The notes under the pieces are model-generated. The model saw only the letters and a program-made list of their open reading frames with translations. It searched no databases and had not been told where the DNA came from. Below, one piece after another: positions 44,879 to 53,509 of a stretch of DNA of 64,000 nt; the stretch's first letter is position 1; the number at the start of each line of letters is the position of its first letter. The stretch covers positions 276,448 through 340,447 of the forward strand of contig NZ_JACOOZ010000003.1 in NCBI RefSeq assembly GCF_014287775.1, written 5' to 3'. Source of the DNA: Eubacterium_G segne (GTDB taxonomy: Bacteria > Bacillota > Clostridia > Lachnospirales > Lachnospiraceae). A program made the position numbers and the translations under genes.

Positions 44879-44916
44879 ATAAGGTGCTGCCATAAGCGGC
44901 ACCTTATTTATTTTTG
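44875..44916. terminator. Bidirectional terminator between the regulator and spoIIIAH
   Basis: AAATAAGGTGC-TGCC pairs with GGC-GCACCTTATTT-type sequence around the loop ATAAG. Both strands have T-rich tails, and the flanking genes converge. Confidence 0.8.
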
Positions 44917-44921
44917 TGCTT

Positions 44922-45566
44922 TTATTTCGTTCCTGTAGGAGTAATCGTTATATTATCCACACTAACTCCCGCTTTTCTTTTTATCACATCCTCTATCTGT
45001 GCTCTCTTTGCATCATCTACTTCCTTTTCGCTTATTATTACATCAGCCTGTTTATCACTAATTGTTACCACAATATCATCAAATCCCTTTGCTTTAAGTA
45101 ATGTCTCAATGGTATTTTCCTTTTCATTTAATTCCGTAAGTTTCACCATTGATTTTACGGCTTTCTTTTTTTCACCTTCACTTATATCGTTATTATTAAT
45201 CACTTCTAACAATGTTTCTTTATTTTTGGATCTTATCTGCTCTCTGTTTAATCTTGCCTGTGCCATGTATGAAGCCAAATTAGTGCCATTAGTAAGTACT
45301 GCTGCCCCCGGTTCTTTAGTTGTTTCTTCCCCTGCACTTTCTTTTGTTTCCTTATTATTAGCGTCTTCCCCATCTAAGCTTTCAATATCATTATCTCCCG
45401 TTAAAAGATTGTCACCGTCATAAACAGATTCATATGTAGTTCCATTTACCTTTGCAGCCTCTTTTTTCTTATCTGCATTATCCGCATAATTCAAGTATCC
45501 GGCAACTGCAATTAATACTGCAAGAAATGTTACGATAAACTGATTTTTCTTAAAAATCTTTTTCAT
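44922..45566 (-). CDS. spoIIIAH: Stage III sporulation protein AH
   Basis: A YscJ-like protein that spans the mother-cell membrane and pairs with forespore SpoIIQ across the intermembrane space. The 214 residues have a membrane helix (about 9-27), an acidic, Thr-rich linker (about 35-90), and the C-terminal ring-forming domain from about 100, with KGFDDIVVTISDKQADVII. It is the last gene of the spoIIIA operon and ends at a terminator. Confidence 0.92.
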   Translation of the reverse strand: MKKIFKKNQFIVTFLAVLIAVAGYLNYADNADKKKEAAKVNGTTYESVYDGDNLLTGDNDIESLDGEDANNKETKESAGEETTKEPGAAVLTNGTNLASYMAQARLNREQIRSKNKETLLEVINNNDISEGEKKKAVKSMVKLTELNEKENTIETLLKAKGFDDIVVTISDKQADVIISEKEVDDAKRAQIEDVIKRKAGVSVDNITITPTGTK

Positions 45567-45582
45567 GTTACCCCCTTAATAT

Positions 45583-46134
45583 TTAATCAATTTCTACTAC
45601 AGATATTTTATGCAGGGGAACATCAAACAATGCAGACAACATCTTTATTATCTCCTCCTTTTTTGAAGAATCCCCTATACCTGATGCCATAATGGCTATT
45701 CCTTCCACTTCCGGATACATTTCCTTTATCACATAAGGACTTTCTCCATTATCATTTTCCAAAATAACCGTCTTTTTCTTTTGACTGTTGCTTTTTTCCT
45801 CATCACTCCCTTTTTTAGATTGAGATGCTTCATCCTCACTGTCTTCCTTTACCACCTTTTCATTTCCGGACTTTAAAGTAACCATAACGGAAACCTTTGA
45901 AACTCCCTTTATGCCTTCAATCATATTAGAGATTTTTTCTTCCATTATTTTTCCATAGTCATCTTCAGGGCTTGCACCAATATATTCCGTCTCCCTTATT
46001 TTAGTCTGTCCTTCACTCCTTCCATTTTCAAAATATGATGCTCCTATAAGCATTATTCCTGCCAGCACTAAAAGTATCAGTTTTTCTTTACCTATTTTTT
46101 TAATTTCCATTATTTTTTTCAGATTCATCTTCAT
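45583..46134 (-). CDS. spoIIIAG: Stage III sporulation protein AG
   Basis: SpoIIIAG forms a large ring in the feeding-tube channel between mother cell and forespore. The 183-residue product has a membrane helix (about 18-37) and an ending domain with VSVMVTLKSGNEKVV and a linker rich in Ser, Lys and Asp (about 100-130). The start is uncertain: ATG 46134 has AAGGAT 11 bases upstream. A GTG at 46143 and a further ATG at 46110 are alternatives. It overlaps the end of spoIIIAF. Confidence 0.88.
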   Translation of the reverse strand: MKMNLKKIMEIKKIGKEKLILLVLAGIMLIGASYFENGRSEGQTKIRETEYIGASPEDDYGKIMEEKISNMIEGIKGVSKVSVMVTLKSGNEKVVKEDSEDEASQSKKGSDEEKSNSQKKKTVILENDNGESPYVIKEMYPEVEGIAIMASGIGDSSKKEEIIKMLSALFDVPLHKISVVEID

Positions 46135-46423
46135 ACTTTTCACTTATCCTTTCAAATAAATCCTCCCTGAATTTGTTCACACTGTTTTCTAAATTACTGT
46201 TTTTATCTATTTTTACATGGCTATATTCACTTATGATTTTATCTACATTAATGTTGTTTTTTTTGTATTTTACAATAGGATTAAATATAAGCATTAGAAG
46301 CAAAAATCCTGCAAAAAGTTTTATATATTTCTTACTGCTTTTTTCCGGAAATATATTTAATATAAGTGTTGTAACAATCATAAAAATACTAATATTTCTT
46401 ATATATCCATAAACAAATTCCAT
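46100..46423 (-). CDS. spoIIIAF: Stage III sporulation protein AF
   Basis: A 107-residue membrane protein with two N-terminal helices (about 6-23 and 33-51) and a soluble tail. The pattern YGYIRNIS at the start and LFAGFLLLMLIFNPIVKY are characteristic. AAGGAGTAGT lies before the ATG. It is a component of the SpoIIIA complex, cotranscribed with AE and AG. Confidence 0.88.
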   Translation of the reverse strand: MEFVYGYIRNISIFMIVTTLILNIFPEKSSKKYIKLFAGFLLLMLIFNPIVKYKKNNINVDKIISEYSHVKIDKNSNLENSVNKFREDLFERISEKYEDESEKNNGN

Positions 46424-46424
46424 A

Positions 46425-47564
46425 CTACTCCTTTCCCGTCACTATGCATATTATGGCAATGCTTATAATAAACAACATTGAAGCCCCGATAATCACTTTG
46501 GCAAGCATCTTTATTCCCATAACTACACAACTTATACTATTAATCATTCTTTTATCTGCTACAGGCTGTACAACTGCCTGGGCTATCTGCATTGATATGG
46601 AATATAACTGAATTTTAATAAAAGGCACTCCGCAAAGCATAATAATCACAATTATGGCAAAACCTCCTATGGTATTTTTTATTAAATTAACAGAGCCTAA
46701 CAATATACCGCATACTGCATCTGAGCCATCTCCTACCACCGGCAGTGCTCCTACTACCTTTCTAATGGCATTGTTTTTCACTCCGTCTACTGCCGGAAGT
46801 ATCAGTGCCTGAATAATATTAAGACCAACAACTATACCTACGACGGTTTTATTAATAAAAGCTATGGCGTTTTTCAGCAAATCCGAAGTTTTGGATAAAA
46901 AATCCTCTTTTGATATATTATTTATAAGATTAATTGTTACATAAACCTTTATCATTGGAACAAGAACCCTTAAAAATATAAATTGTGCCACACTTATAAT
47001 AACTAATGTAAGCTGATAAAATCCTGCCGCAGCCACCTGACCTGTTATTGCCACAGACAGGAAATACGCCGGTACAATGCCACACAAAAACTCCAGCAGA
47101 AGCCTTACAAAATCAGTGGCAATCAGGCAAAAATTTTCAAATAAAGTCATAAGCATTGTAGTAACAATTAAATAGCATATGTAAAATCCTGTGGAAGATA
47201 TTCCGTCATTTGAAAACACATTGGCAAAATTAGTAAAAAAAGCAGATAAAATTACAATTAAAAGCAAATTTCCAAGGGCTTTTTCAACCATTGTAAAATC
47301 CCCAACTGTTTTCTGATATACCACATTAGAGCATTCCTTTATTACATCTAAAACATTTCCACTCATAATCTCATCTAAAATATGCCTGAAATTTAAATCC
47401 CGATACCCGTTTTTCTCCAAAGTTTTTATACTGTCATTTATTTCAAAATCGTCAATTGACATGTACTCTTCATTTTTGTTTAAATCAGATGCCTTTATTG
47501 TAACGGTATTTATTCCCCAAATACATATTGCCAGCACAATAGCCATGTAAACATATTTTCTCAT
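46425..47564 (-). CDS. spoIIIAE: Stage III sporulation protein AE
   Basis: The largest membrane protein of the SpoIIIA channel, 379 residues. It has a signal-like N-terminus and about seven membrane helices, with the conserved regions LGNLLLIVILSAFF, LPVVGDGSDAVCGIL, and VQPVADKRMINSIS. The start at 47564 (MRKYVYM) follows GGGAG by 8 bases. An upstream ATG at 47579 lies in that site. It is tightly packed between AD and AF. Confidence 0.92.
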   Translation of the reverse strand: MRKYVYMAIVLAICIWGINTVTIKASDLNKNEEYMSIDDFEINDSIKTLEKNGYRDLNFRHILDEIMSGNVLDVIKECSNVVYQKTVGDFTMVEKALGNLLLIVILSAFFTNFANVFSNDGISSTGFYICYLIVTTMLMTLFENFCLIATDFVRLLLEFLCGIVPAYFLSVAITGQVAAAGFYQLTLVIISVAQFIFLRVLVPMIKVYVTINLINNISKEDFLSKTSDLLKNAIAFINKTVVGIVVGLNIIQALILPAVDGVKNNAIRKVVGALPVVGDGSDAVCGILLGSVNLIKNTIGGFAIIVIIMLCGVPFIKIQLYSISMQIAQAVVQPVADKRMINSISCVVMGIKMLAKVIIGASMLFIISIAIICIVTGKE

Positions 47565-47582
47565 ACTTAATTCTCCCATACT

Positions 47583-47963
47583 TTATGTTAAAAGGGATGT
47601 AACTGCATATATCAGTTCCGTAAACACCGGCAGACTTACTACTAAAACCGTAAGTTTTCCAAATATCTGTACCTGATTTGCCACTGCTAAATAACCGCAA
47701 TCCTTGGCAATATCAGAGGATATTTCCGATACAAAGGTGATACCGGTTATTTTTAGTAAAATTTTAATGTAATCTTTACTTATTGAAGTCATTCCTGAAA
47801 GCCTGTCCACTATTTCAATAATATCGGAAATTCGCAGCAGGGAATATCCAAAAATAAATATGCACACCACCACTGAAATCATAATTCCATATTCAGGCTT
47901 AATTGTTTTAAACCACACCGCCAGAATTACCCCGACAATTCCTATCACACCTATTGTAAGCAT
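47583..47963 (-). CDS. spoIIIAD: Stage III sporulation protein AD
   Basis: A 126-residue membrane protein with four helices. IVDRLSGMTSISKDYIKILLKITG and the SDIAKDCGY segment are conserved in SpoIIIAD. It follows spoIIIAC by 11 bases. Confidence 0.92.
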   Translation of the reverse strand: MLTIGVIGIVGVILAVWFKTIKPEYGIMISVVVCIFIFGYSLLRISDIIEIVDRLSGMTSISKDYIKILLKITGITFVSEISSDIAKDCGYLAVANQVQIFGKLTVLVVSLPVFTELIYAVTSLLT

Positions 47964-47974
47964 CTTTTTCCTTC

Positions 47975-48169
47975 TTATAACTCAAATAATTTCTGTATTG
48001 TTTTAAACAAATCATATATATAAGGTACAATCCACATAAGAACTAATATTAATCCCGCCAAACTTGTAAGAAATGCCTGTTCCTCCCTGCCACTGTGTTT
48101 TAATATCTGCCCTATAACCGACACGATTATCCCCACAGCAGCAATTTTAAAAATCAATCCTATTTCCAT
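47975..48169 (-). CDS. spoIIIAC: Stage III sporulation protein AC
   Basis: A 64-residue membrane protein with two helices and the conserved loop GQILKHSGREEQAF. The ATG at 48169 (MEIGLIFKI) was chosen, with AAAGGTG about 8 bases upstream. An ATG at 48187 would add six residues not found in the family. Confidence 0.9.
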   Translation of the reverse strand: MEIGLIFKIAAVGIIVSVIGQILKHSGREEQAFLTSLAGLILVLMWIVPYIYDLFKTIQKLFEL

Positions 48170-48190
48170 ACTTTCTTCACCTTTCATTTG

Positions 48191-48703
48191 TTATAAAAAT
48201 AAAATGGCAAGAAATGCCCCTGCAGCTATTCCGGTAGTTCTGTATAACCGGCATTTCTCTGTTTTACCTTTTTTTAATTCCCCTATATTGTCATCAATAC
48301 ATTCCATGGCATGATCAATATTTTTTATTTGTGTTTCTTTGTCTGTCATACCTATTGTATTTCCCAAATCTTCAATAATTGCTATATCCTCTTTTGACAG
48401 TTTACTGTCTGCTACAAAACTTTTTTCTATATTAAACTGCCATGCCTCTTTCAATGTGCCTACATTATCTTTTATCACACCTTCAAAAAATCCCGTCATT
48501 ATATTATCTGAAATCCCTGTTAATTTTTTCATGGATTCATATATTCCTCCATTGTTATACTTAATTTCCCCTTCCAGTAAAAACAGCATTTTCTTAATCT
48601 GCTCTAACTGACTGATACGGGCGTTATAATCCCTTCCCATACCAAATCCTATTCCACCGCAACCTGAAAATATTAATAAACATCCAAATATTTTCAACAA
48701 CAT
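48191..48703 (-). CDS. spoIIIAB: Stage III sporulation protein AB
   Basis: A 170-residue protein with an N-terminal hydrophobic segment (1-24, SGCGGIGFGMGRDY), a soluble GspF-like helical body, and a C-terminal membrane helix (about 155-170). FLLEGEIKYNNG and LGNTIGMTDKETQIKNI are family landmarks. Its ATG overlaps the spoIIIAA stop by about 10 bases. Confidence 0.92.
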   Translation of the reverse strand: MLLKIFGCLLIFSGCGGIGFGMGRDYNARISQLEQIKKMLFLLEGEIKYNNGGIYESMKKLTGISDNIMTGFFEGVIKDNVGTLKEAWQFNIEKSFVADSKLSKEDIAIIEDLGNTIGMTDKETQIKNIDHAMECIDDNIGELKKGKTEKCRLYRTTGIAAGAFLAILFL

Positions 48704-49539
48704 ATGTACTCTCCTATTCTTTTTATAATTACTTTTCTTTCAAACATATTTACCATATCTTGTCCAAACTTTTTTGTAACATCTTCCACATCCCTGCCGT
48801 GAGCTGTAGCTATAACCTTTACTCCGCTTACACCGGCTGATTCTATGGCTTCTATATCCTCTTTTTTTCCTATTTCATCTAAGGCAATTATTTTAGGTGC
48901 CATTGAACGGATTGCCATTAATATCCCATCCTTTTTGGTGCAGTTACTTAATATATCTGTACGAATACCTAAATCTATGGTAGGCACTCCCATGTACATT
49001 CCTGATATTTCATTTCTCTCATCAATAACACATATGCTTGTCCCCGGTGTTTCATTACTGATTTTTTTAATATAATCCCTTAGTAATGTTGTTTTCCCCA
49101 ATCCCGGTGGAGAGATTATAAGGATGTTCTCAATTTTTTCATTGCTTTTTGTTTTTTCATATAACATTTCTCCGTAATTTTCAATTTGTCTGCATACACG
49201 AATATTTAAAAATTTTATATTTTTTATTGCCTTTATCCGGTTATTTTCCTTCACTATTACACCGCCAAATCCAATACGATGACCTCCCGGCACAGACAAA
49301 AATCCCTCTTTTATATTGTCTTCAAAAGCATATGCTGAATAATCCGTGGCTATGTTAAATGTATCTGAAATATCATCCTCTGATATTATTACATCTCTAA
49401 AAACTTCCTCTGAATTTACCTTATTTATAATCAAAGGGCTGTTTACTCTCATTCTAATCTCCGTTATTTTGTTATATTCCGGGCACCTCTTCACTTTTTC
49501 CTTAATTTTTAAATTAAAATACTCATATAGCTCTCTCAT
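48694..49539 (-). CDS. spoIIIAA: Stage III sporulation protein AA (secretion-type ATPase)
   Basis: The ATPase of the SpoIIIA complex, resembling type II/IV secretion motors. The 281 residues have SVPGGHRIGFGG, Walker A ISPPGLGKTTLL (about 143-154), Walker B IIALDEIGKKED, and an ATAHG switch. The ATG at 49539 is 7 bases after AGGAG; the ATG at 49554 lies in that site. It is the first gene of the operon and has a sigma-E-like promoter upstream. Confidence 0.95.
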   Translation of the reverse strand: MRELYEYFNLKIKEKVKRCPEYNKITEIRMRVNSPLIINKVNSEEVFRDVIISEDDISDTFNIATDYSAYAFEDNIKEGFLSVPGGHRIGFGGVIVKENNRIKAIKNIKFLNIRVCRQIENYGEMLYEKTKSNEKIENILIISPPGLGKTTLLRDYIKKISNETPGTSICVIDERNEISGMYMGVPTIDLGIRTDILSNCTKKDGILMAIRSMAPKIIALDEIGKKEDIEAIESAGVSGVKVIATAHGRDVEDVTKKFGQDMVNMFERKVIIKRIGEYICC

Positions 49540-49557
49540 TTTTATTCTCCTCATGAA

Positions 49558-49585
49558 AATATATGATTAATTAAATTTATTATTC
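49558..49585 (-). promoter_or_regulatory. Putative sigma-E promoter of the spoIIIA operon
   Basis: On the minus strand GAATAAT (49585-49579) and CATATATT (49565-49558) are spaced by 13 bases, close to the sigma-E pattern (-10 CATANAnT). This would fit mother-cell expression, as in Bacillus. Confidence 0.5.
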
Positions 49586-49650
49586 TATTTACTTTTAAAT
49601 TTTTGTACTGTAGAATTAAATTAACAAAACAAAAGAAAGAGGGAATACTT

Positions 49651-50973
49651 ATGAAGAAAAAATCAAATTCACGTAAGATAGTAATTTCTGCATTAGCAGT
49701 TGTTTTGGTTACTGCCTTGGGATTTAGCATTGCCTTTGCCAATTCCAAGCCGTCTCATGCCGTGGAGTCTTCCTCCACTATAGAAACTACTGCTTCTGAT
49801 GTTGTAGAAACTTCTACTACACCGGAAATTAATCTTATTAAAAAAATCACTCTTAATCACTCTTCTTTAACTCTTACTAAAGGAAAGAAAAGTGTATTAA
49901 AAGCCAAGGTAACATATGATGGGGATTCTTTTGATACTAACGAGGATTACGTCTGGAGCAGCAAAAATAAGTCTGTTGCCACTATTTCCAAAAACGGCAA
50001 AGTGGTAGCTGTTAAAGCAGGCAAAACATATATAATATGCAGTAGTCAAAGCGGAAATGTTAAGGTTCGCTGTAAAATCACAGTAAGGAATCCATATAAT
50101 CCTGTAAAGACCATTAAGCTTGACAAAGACCAGATGCGTCTTAACAAAAAGGATAAGCGTGTACTCAAACCAATTATTACATACGGTGACAAAAAGAAGA
50201 AAAAGTATGCTCACGAGGAACTTATCTGGAGAAGTTCAAATAATAAGGTTGCCACTGTAAACAAAAATGGTAAGGTAACAGGAAAGTCTAATGGTACAGC
50301 ATATATAAAAGCTACTTCTAAATACACTAACAAGAGTGTTAAATGCAAAGTATTTGTTCAAAATACCAAATATATTGCCATTACCTTTGACGATGGTCCG
50401 GGAGAATATACCAACACTCTTCTTGATGCCTTAGAAAAGTATCATAGCAAAGCCACATTCTTTGTTCTTGGAAACCGTGCCGCAGCATATAGCAGTCAGT
50501 TAAAACGGGAAAACAACTTGGGAATGGAAATTGGAAGTCACACATACAGTCATAAGAATTTAAAAGCTATTCCTAAAAAAGAAGTTATTAGCGAAATTAA
50601 TAACACTAAAAAAGCCGTAAAAGATGTTATTGGTGTTGAACCTAGTTTACTTCGTCCGCCATATGGAAACTATAATGCTACAGTAAGCAAACATGCAGGT
50701 GTTCCAATGATTTACTGGTCTGTGGATACTGAAGACTGGAAATACAAAAATGCCTCATATGTTAAGAGAACCGTACTCAATTTTGCATCAGACGGACAGA
50801 TAGTATTGTTACACGACATTCATCAGACAACTGTTCAGGGATTTATTAAAGCCTTACCATCTCTTAGAAAACAGGGCTATGAATTAGTAACTGTAAGTGA
50901 GTTATATGCCATTAAAGGCAAGACCCTTAAAAAAGGTGTAATGTATTATGGTCCATATAGAGACAATAATTAA
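49651..50973 (+). CDS. Secreted polysaccharide deacetylase with two Ig-like (BIG2) domains
   Basis: The 440-residue protein has a signal peptide (about 1-34, ending VTALGFSIAFA), a Ser/Thr-rich spacer, two BIG2 domains (about 57-140 and 145-225; SWS-type core WSSKNKSVATI and WRSSNNKVATV), and a NodB deacetylase domain with TFDDGPGEYTN (about 245), HTYSH (about 295), RPPYGNYN (about 334) and LLHDI (about 386). Asp and both His of the metal site are present. It likely de-N-acetylates peptidoglycan outside the cell. ATG 49651 follows AGAGGG; an ATG at 49603 is rejected. It converges on the amino acid ABC genes. Confidence 0.92.
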   Translation: MKKKSNSRKIVISALAVVLVTALGFSIAFANSKPSHAVESSSTIETTASDVVETSTTPEINLIKKITLNHSSLTLTKGKKSVLKAKVTYDGDSFDTNEDYVWSSKNKSVATISKNGKVVAVKAGKTYIICSSQSGNVKVRCKITVRNPYNPVKTIKLDKDQMRLNKKDKRVLKPIITYGDKKKKKYAHEELIWRSSNNKVATVNKNGKVTGKSNGTAYIKATSKYTNKSVKCKVFVQNTKYIAITFDDGPGEYTNTLLDALEKYHSKATFFVLGNRAAAYSSQLKRENNLGMEIGSHTYSHKNLKAIPKKEVISEINNTKKAVKDVIGVEPSLLRPPYGNYNATVSKHAGVPMIYWSVDTEDWKYKNASYVKRTVLNFASDGQIVLLHDIHQTTVQGFIKALPSLRKQGYELVTVSELYAIKGKTLKKGVMYYGPYRDNN

Positions 50974-50988
50974 ATTATAGTTTAGGCA

Positions 50989-51031
50989 ATAAAAAATAGA
51001 GCATTCCAAAATTGATGCTCTATTTTTTATT
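50989..51031. terminator. Bidirectional terminator
   Basis: AAAAAATAGAGCAT pairs with ATGCTCTATTTTTT with an 11-base loop. It serves the deacetylase (+) and the ABC ATPase (-). Confidence 0.85.
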
Positions 51032-51036
51032 GGGTT

Positions 51037-51789
51037 TTATATTACCTTTGACAGGAAAGATTGTGTTCTTTCACTTCTTGGATGTTCAAATACCATTTCC
51101 GGAGTTCCCTCCTCAATGATTTTGCCTTCATCCATAAAAATCACTCTTGATGCAACTTCTCTGGCAAAACCCATTTCGTGAGTAACAACCACCATTGTCA
51201 TTCCCTGTCTTGCCAAATCCTTCATAACATTAAGAACTTCTCCTACCATTTCAGGGTCAAGGGCTGATGTAGGTTCATCAAACAACATAACCTCAGGCTC
51301 CATACACAACGCTCTGGCTATAGCCACACGCTGCTTCTGACCACCTGATAACTGCGAAGGATAAGCTTCAGCTCTGTTTTCAAGATTAACTCTTTTCAAA
51401 AGCTCCATTGCAGTATTTTTTGCTTCCTCTTTGTCCTTTTTAAGAAGCTTAGTAGGTGCAATAGTCATATTCTTTAAAACACTCATATGAGGGAATAAAT
51501 TAAAATGCTGGAATACCATTCCTACTTTCATACGATAATTGTTAATATTAGTTTTGCTATCTGTAATATCCTCACCATCGTATGTAATTTTTCCTTCAGT
51601 TGGTATTTCAAGTAAATTTAAAGTACGAAGCATAGTAGATTTTCCTGAACCTGACGGTCCTATTATAACTACCACTTCTCCTTTTTTTATTTCAAGACTT
51701 ACGTCATCTAAAGCCTTGATTTCACCATTTTTATAATATTTCTTTATGTTTTCTGCCTTAATCAGAGGCTTAAAACTATCGTTCTGCAT
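51037..51789 (-). CDS. Polar amino acid ABC transporter ATPase
   Basis: A GlnQ/ArtP-type ATPase of 250 residues. It has Walker A IGPSGSGKSTMLRTLN (about 37-52), Q-loop FQHFNLFPHM, signature LSGGQKQRVAIARA, Walker B VMLFDEPTSALDPE and switch VTHEMGFA. It overlaps the permease stop by 14 bases. This is the last gene of binding protein-permease-ATPase and ends at a terminator. Confidence 0.94.
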   Translation of the reverse strand: MQNDSFKPLIKAENIKKYYKNGEIKALDDVSLEIKKGEVVVIIGPSGSGKSTMLRTLNLLEIPTEGKITYDGEDITDSKTNINNYRMKVGMVFQHFNLFPHMSVLKNMTIAPTKLLKKDKEEAKNTAMELLKRVNLENRAEAYPSQLSGGQKQRVAIARALCMEPEVMLFDEPTSALDPEMVGEVLNVMKDLARQGMTMVVVTHEMGFAREVASRVIFMDEGKIIEEGTPEMVFEHPRSERTQSFLSKVI

Positions 51790-52546
51790 TTCTCAGCCTC
51801 CTTTCCAGCTTTCCTAAAAGCCATGTAAAGAACATTACCATAACCAGATAAATAACGGCAATGAAAATAAGTGGGAAATACGGATTATAAGTAGCCGCTC
51901 TTACCGAGTCACCTGCTCTTGTAAGATCCATAAGACCTATATAACCACACACAGCAGTTTCCTTTAATAATACAATAAACTCATTTCCAAGAGTTGGAAT
52001 AACATTCTTAAATGCCTGTGGAACAATAATATAAATCATTGTCTGGGCATAATTGAAACCAAGGCTTCGTCCTGCTTCGTTTTGTCCAATATCAATAGAC
52101 ATAATTCCACTTCTGAAAATTTCTGCCACATAGGCACCTGAGTTAATACCAAATGCCAAAGCAGCAATTGGAATCTGAGCATTGGAGCTTTGGAATACAA
52201 TAAAGTAAATTATAAGAATCTGAACAACAACCGGCGTTCCTCTTATAACTGTAAGATAAACTTTACATATAAAATTAAGTATTGCTAAAATAATCTTTCC
52301 AAATCCCATCCTCATTTCGTCATACTGTCTGGTATAAGTTGTCCTTACTATGGCAATTAACGCTCCTATTGCCACACCTAACAGTAATGCGAAAAAAGTA
52401 ATTATAAGTGTGTTTTCTAATCCGGTTAAATATAACTTCCAATAATTTTTTGAAAAAAAGCAGGTATCAAACTGTTCCTTTATATCTGCTATACTAAGTG
52501 AACTTAACCATTTAATATTCCACATACCATTAAATAATATCTGCAT
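51776..52546 (-). CDS. Polar amino acid ABC transporter permease
   Basis: A HisM/GlnP-family permease of 256 residues with about five helices. The EAA-like segment GRSLGFNYAQTMIYIIVPQAFKN is in cytoplasmic loop 3, with PTLGNEFIVLLKETAV after it. The stretch IRGTPVVVQILIIYF is typical. It follows the binding-protein gene after a hairpin. AGAGG precedes the ATG. Confidence 0.93.
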   Translation of the reverse strand: MQILFNGMWNIKWLSSLSIADIKEQFDTCFFSKNYWKLYLTGLENTLIITFFALLLGVAIGALIAIVRTTYTRQYDEMRMGFGKIILAILNFICKVYLTVIRGTPVVVQILIIYFIVFQSSNAQIPIAALAFGINSGAYVAEIFRSGIMSIDIGQNEAGRSLGFNYAQTMIYIIVPQAFKNVIPTLGNEFIVLLKETAVCGYIGLMDLTRAGDSVRAATYNPYFPLIFIAVIYLVMVMFFTWLLGKLERRLRNAER

Positions 52547-52562
52547 TGTAACCTCTTATCTT

Positions 52563-52589
52563 AAAAAGGCTGCCCTGCTACAGGCAGCC
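52563..52589 (-). terminator. Intraoperon hairpin after the first binding-protein gene
   Basis: GGCTGCC-TGTAGCAG-GGCAGCC and TTTTT on the minus strand form a strong terminator 14 bases after the stop. It would let the binding protein be made in excess over permease and ATPase by partial termination. Confidence 0.75.
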
Positions 52590-52602
52590 GAATTTTTTAT
52601 AA

Positions 52603-53388
52603 TTATTTTGCTTTGATATACTTATCAAGAATCTTCTGGATAGTACCTTCAGCCTTTAATTCATTAAGTGCGCCATTTATTTTATCTTTTAATTCTGTAT
52701 TATCTTTTGCAACAGCAATTGCGTAATCTTCTGTTACATATTCTGTATCAAGAATCTTAAGACCCTTATTAGCCTTTACAAATTCCTTTGCAGGCTGATT
52801 ATCAATTACTACACAATCAATCTTTCCACTAACTAAAGCCTGAACTGCATCAGCACCTTTGTTAAACTGCTGAACCTTACCAAATCCCTTGTCCTGAATA
52901 TCTGATGTACAGTAAATATCACCTGTTGTACCAAGCTGAACACCGATTGTGTTATCAGCACCCTTAGTTGTTAAGTCCTTAACATCTGTAATTTTTGAAT
53001 CTTCTCTTACAATAACAACCTGAACACCTGTAGCATATGAATCTGTAAAATCTACATTTTTCTTTCTTTCATCTGTTACTGTCATTCCGGCAGCACCTAT
53101 AGCATCTTTTCCTGATGTAATAGCCGGAATAATTGAATCAAAGTTCATATTATCAACCTTTAATTCCATGCCTAACTTATCTGCAATTGCCTGAGCAATA
53201 TCAACATCGATACCAACTACATCTTCACCTTCAACATACTCATATGGTGGAAACTCTGCGTTAGTTGCCATTGAAAGAACCTGCTTTCCGTCCCCGCCAC
53301 TTTTTGAATCTGATGACTTGCTTCCACATGCGCTGAAAACAGCAGTTGCCATAACAAGTACCATTACTAATGAAATAATCTTTTTCAT
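52603..53388 (-). CDS. Family-3 amino acid binding lipoprotein (normal domain order)
   Basis: An SBP_bac_3 lipoprotein, 261 residues. The signal peptide ends in the lipobox FSAC (Cys21). Lobe 1 starts with MATNAEFPPYEY, GIDVDIAQAIADKLG and TVTDERKKNVDFTDSY; the hinge QVVIVRED leads to lobe 2 from NTIGVQLGTTGD to about 215, and the C-terminal helix is LKAEGTIQKILDKYI. The Arg in TDERKK is the usual alpha-carboxylate contact. The ligand is likely a polar amino acid (Gln, Arg or Cys). It provides the normal order against which the permuted paralogue at 56652-57455 stands out. Confidence 0.93.
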   Translation of the reverse strand: MKKIISLVMVLVMATAVFSACGSKSSDSKSGGDGKQVLSMATNAEFPPYEYVEGEDVVGIDVDIAQAIADKLGMELKVDNMNFDSIIPAITSGKDAIGAAGMTVTDERKKNVDFTDSYATGVQVVIVREDSKITDVKDLTTKGADNTIGVQLGTTGDIYCTSDIQDKGFGKVQQFNKGADAVQALVSGKIDCVVIDNQPAKEFVKANKGLKILDTEYVTEDYAIAVAKDNTELKDKINGALNELKAEGTIQKILDKYIKAK

Positions 53389-53445
53389 TTTTTTGTTCTC
53401 CTTATTAAATATATTTTATCTAATGCATAAAATTTTGCCTTTACA

Positions 53446-53474
53446 ATTATATCTGATAATAGTCATTATTTCAA
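53446..53474 (-). promoter_or_regulatory. Sigma-A promoter of the first amino acid ABC operon
   Basis: TTGAAA and TATAAT on the minus strand are 17 bases apart, about 58 bases upstream of the binding-protein start. Confidence 0.7.
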
Positions 53475-53509
53475 TTAAAAAAATTAAATTTAGTAAATAT
53501 TGAAGAATA

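Noticed and set aside
44914..45423. 169-codon plus-strand open frame opposite spoIIIAH
   Set aside because: It overlaps a certain sporulation gene in antisense and is hydrophobic only because the acidic/Lys-rich sense strand forces it.
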